Part shown: positions 5,528-6,301 of the stretch, in pieces
How positions within the stretch are numbered: the first letter of the stretch is position 1
Layout: each line of letters begins with the position of its first letter
Source: Xanthobacteraceae bacterium
GTDB lineage: Bacteria > Pseudomonadota > Alphaproteobacteria > Rhizobiales > Xanthobacteraceae
NCBI GenBank assembly: GCA_030039105.1
Contig: JASHQO010000169.1
Location: 1 to 6,301, forward strand
DNA: 6,301 nt
Direction: 5' to 3'
Notes under the pieces: generated by a model
The model's database searches: none
Seen by the model: only the letters and a program-made list of their open reading frames with translations
What the model was told of the DNA's origin: nothing
Position numbers and translations under genes: made by a program

Positions 5528-6235
5528 ATGACGGTCGCGGTCAAGGCCTTGTTCTTCGACGTATTCGGCACACTGGTCGATTGGCGCACCTCGATCGCGC
5601 GCGAAGCAGAAGCGATGCTGAAACCCTTGGGATTTTCACTCGACTGGCTCGCCTTCGCCGATGCCTGGCGGGGCGAATATCAGGGCGCCATGGACGAGGT
5701 ACGCACCGGCCGCATGCCGTTCTGCAAGCTCGACATGTTGCACCGGCGCAATCTCGAGCTGATCCTGCCGCGCTTTCACGTGGACACGTTGACCGAGGTG
5801 CAGCGCGCCGCGCTCAATTTGGCGTGGCACAAACTCGATGCCTGGCCCGACGTGCCGCCGGGGATGAAACGGCTCAAGCGCAAATACATGCTGGCGCCAG
5901 TGTCGAACGGCAACATTTCGCTAATGGTCGACCTGGCGCGGCGCAACGATATGCCGTGGGACGTCATTCTTGGCGCCGAGATCGCCGGCGACTACAAGCC
6001 GAAGCCTCAGGTTTATCTCGCCGCTGCCGCGGCGCTCGATCTGGCGCCGCACGACTGCATGATGGTCGCCGCCCACACCAACGATCTGATGGCGGCGGCC
6101 ACGCAGAACCTGCGTACCGGCCACATCGCGCGGCCGAACGAGAGGGGCCAGGGTCGCGGCGAGACGGCGCCGGGCCAGAAGGTCGATATCGCGGCGAAGA
6201 GTCTTGAGGATTTGGCCGATCAGCTCGGCGCGTAA
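5528..6235 (+). CDS. Haloacid dehalogenase type II-like HAD-superfamily hydrolase
   Basis: The 235-residue protein is a HAD hydrolase of usual length for the L-2-haloacid dehalogenase group. Motif I is FFDVFGTLVDW at 9-19 with nucleophile D11 and T15; it lacks the second Asp that phosphatases need. A cap helix with AWRGEYQ at 46-52 places R48 like the substrate Arg of L-DEX. Motif II is S126-N127 (PVSNGN), motif III is K157 with Y163 (DYKPKPQVY), and motif IV is AAHTNDLMAA with D186. In well-studied L-2-haloacid dehalogenases the motif IV region has Ser and Asn (S175, N177); here Ala and His appear to replace them, so true dehalogenase activity is uncertain. Such proteins are common in Hyphomicrobiales under this name. 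The ATG at 5528 follows AGGAG with 6 bases spacing; an earlier in-frame ATG at 5492 lacks support. Confidence 0.9.
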   Translation: MTVAVKALFFDVFGTLVDWRTSIAREAEAMLKPLGFSLDWLAFADAWRGEYQGAMDEVRTGRMPFCKLDMLHRRNLELILPRFHVDTLTEVQRAALNLAWHKLDAWPDVPPGMKRLKRKYMLAPVSNGNISLMVDLARRNDMPWDVILGAEIAGDYKPKPQVYLAAAAALDLAPHDCMMVAAHTNDLMAAATQNLRTGHIARPNERGQGRGETAPGQKVDIAAKSLEDLADQLGA

Positions 6236-6241
6236 GCGCAA

Positions 6242-6301
6242 TCAATCAGGCAGGGTGATGCGGAAACAGGCGCTGCTTGGCGCTGATGTGCGACGCGGCG
6301 C
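6242..6301 (-). CDS. C-terminal fragment of a gene continuing to the right, possibly a sensor histidine kinase
   Basis: On the minus strand the last 60 bases are an open frame of 19 codons and a TGA (6244-6242). The final residues are FRITLPD, which resembles the closing strand of the ATPase domain in many sensor histidine kinases. Only 19 residues are visible, so the family is a guess. It would be convergent with the HAD gene, with 6 bases between the stops, a spacing like that of the other convergent pairs here. Confidence 0.4.
   Translation of the reverse strand, partial: APRRTSAPSSACFRITLPD

Noticed and set aside
5500..6207. 235-residue plus-strand frame overlapping the HAD gene
   Set aside because: It is shifted by one frame relative to the HAD gene, is Arg-rich and shows no domain.

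Overview
The window looks like chromosomal DNA from a GC-rich alphaproteobacterium of the Hyphomicrobiales (Rhizobiales), most like Bradyrhizobium, Rhodopseudomonas or a relative. The best evidence is the order acpXL, fabZ, FabF-like gene on the minus strand. This is the start of the gene set that rhizobia and relatives use to make the very-long-chain hydroxy fatty acid of lipid A. No tRNA, rRNA, CRISPR array, insertion sequence or integrase was found, and all genes lying wholly inside the window appear intact.

Layout. Bases 1-1937 (minus strand) hold acpXL, fabZXL and a condensing-enzyme gene that runs off the left edge. The genes are tightly packed: 10 bases separate the first two, and the next pair overlaps by 4 bases. 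The FabF-like protein has lost most residues needed for catalysis (Cys to Glu, one His to Gly, Lys to Gly), so it is probably a non-catalytic partner of a second synthase expected just outside the window. A 310-base divergent gap follows, with a credible acpXL promoter. Next come an exported GlcG/HbpS-like (DUF336) protein on plus, a small single-pass membrane protein on minus (convergent, 3 bases apart), and an exported PCu(A)C-type copper chaperone with a Met-rich tail on plus.

The right half holds a minus-strand pair: a class II aldolase/adducin-family protein with an intact metal site and a lysine-rich tail, then a carboxymuconolactone-decarboxylase-family protein without a CxxC pair. Divergent from these is a haloacid-dehalogenase-type (HAD) hydrolase on plus. 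The last 60 bases look like the 3' end of a minus-strand gene whose C-terminus resembles a sensor histidine kinase.

How the genes work together. The first three genes form one envelope-lipid pathway: AcpXL carries the growing chain, FabZ dehydrates the 3-hydroxyacyl intermediate, and the FabF-like protein probably supports elongation. The DUF336 and copper-chaperone genes both encode exported proteins of families that bind haem or metal, but nothing shows that they act together. The aldolase and decarboxylase-family genes may form a small catabolic operon of unknown substrate. I see no wholly new system; the most notable item is the degenerate condensing enzyme.
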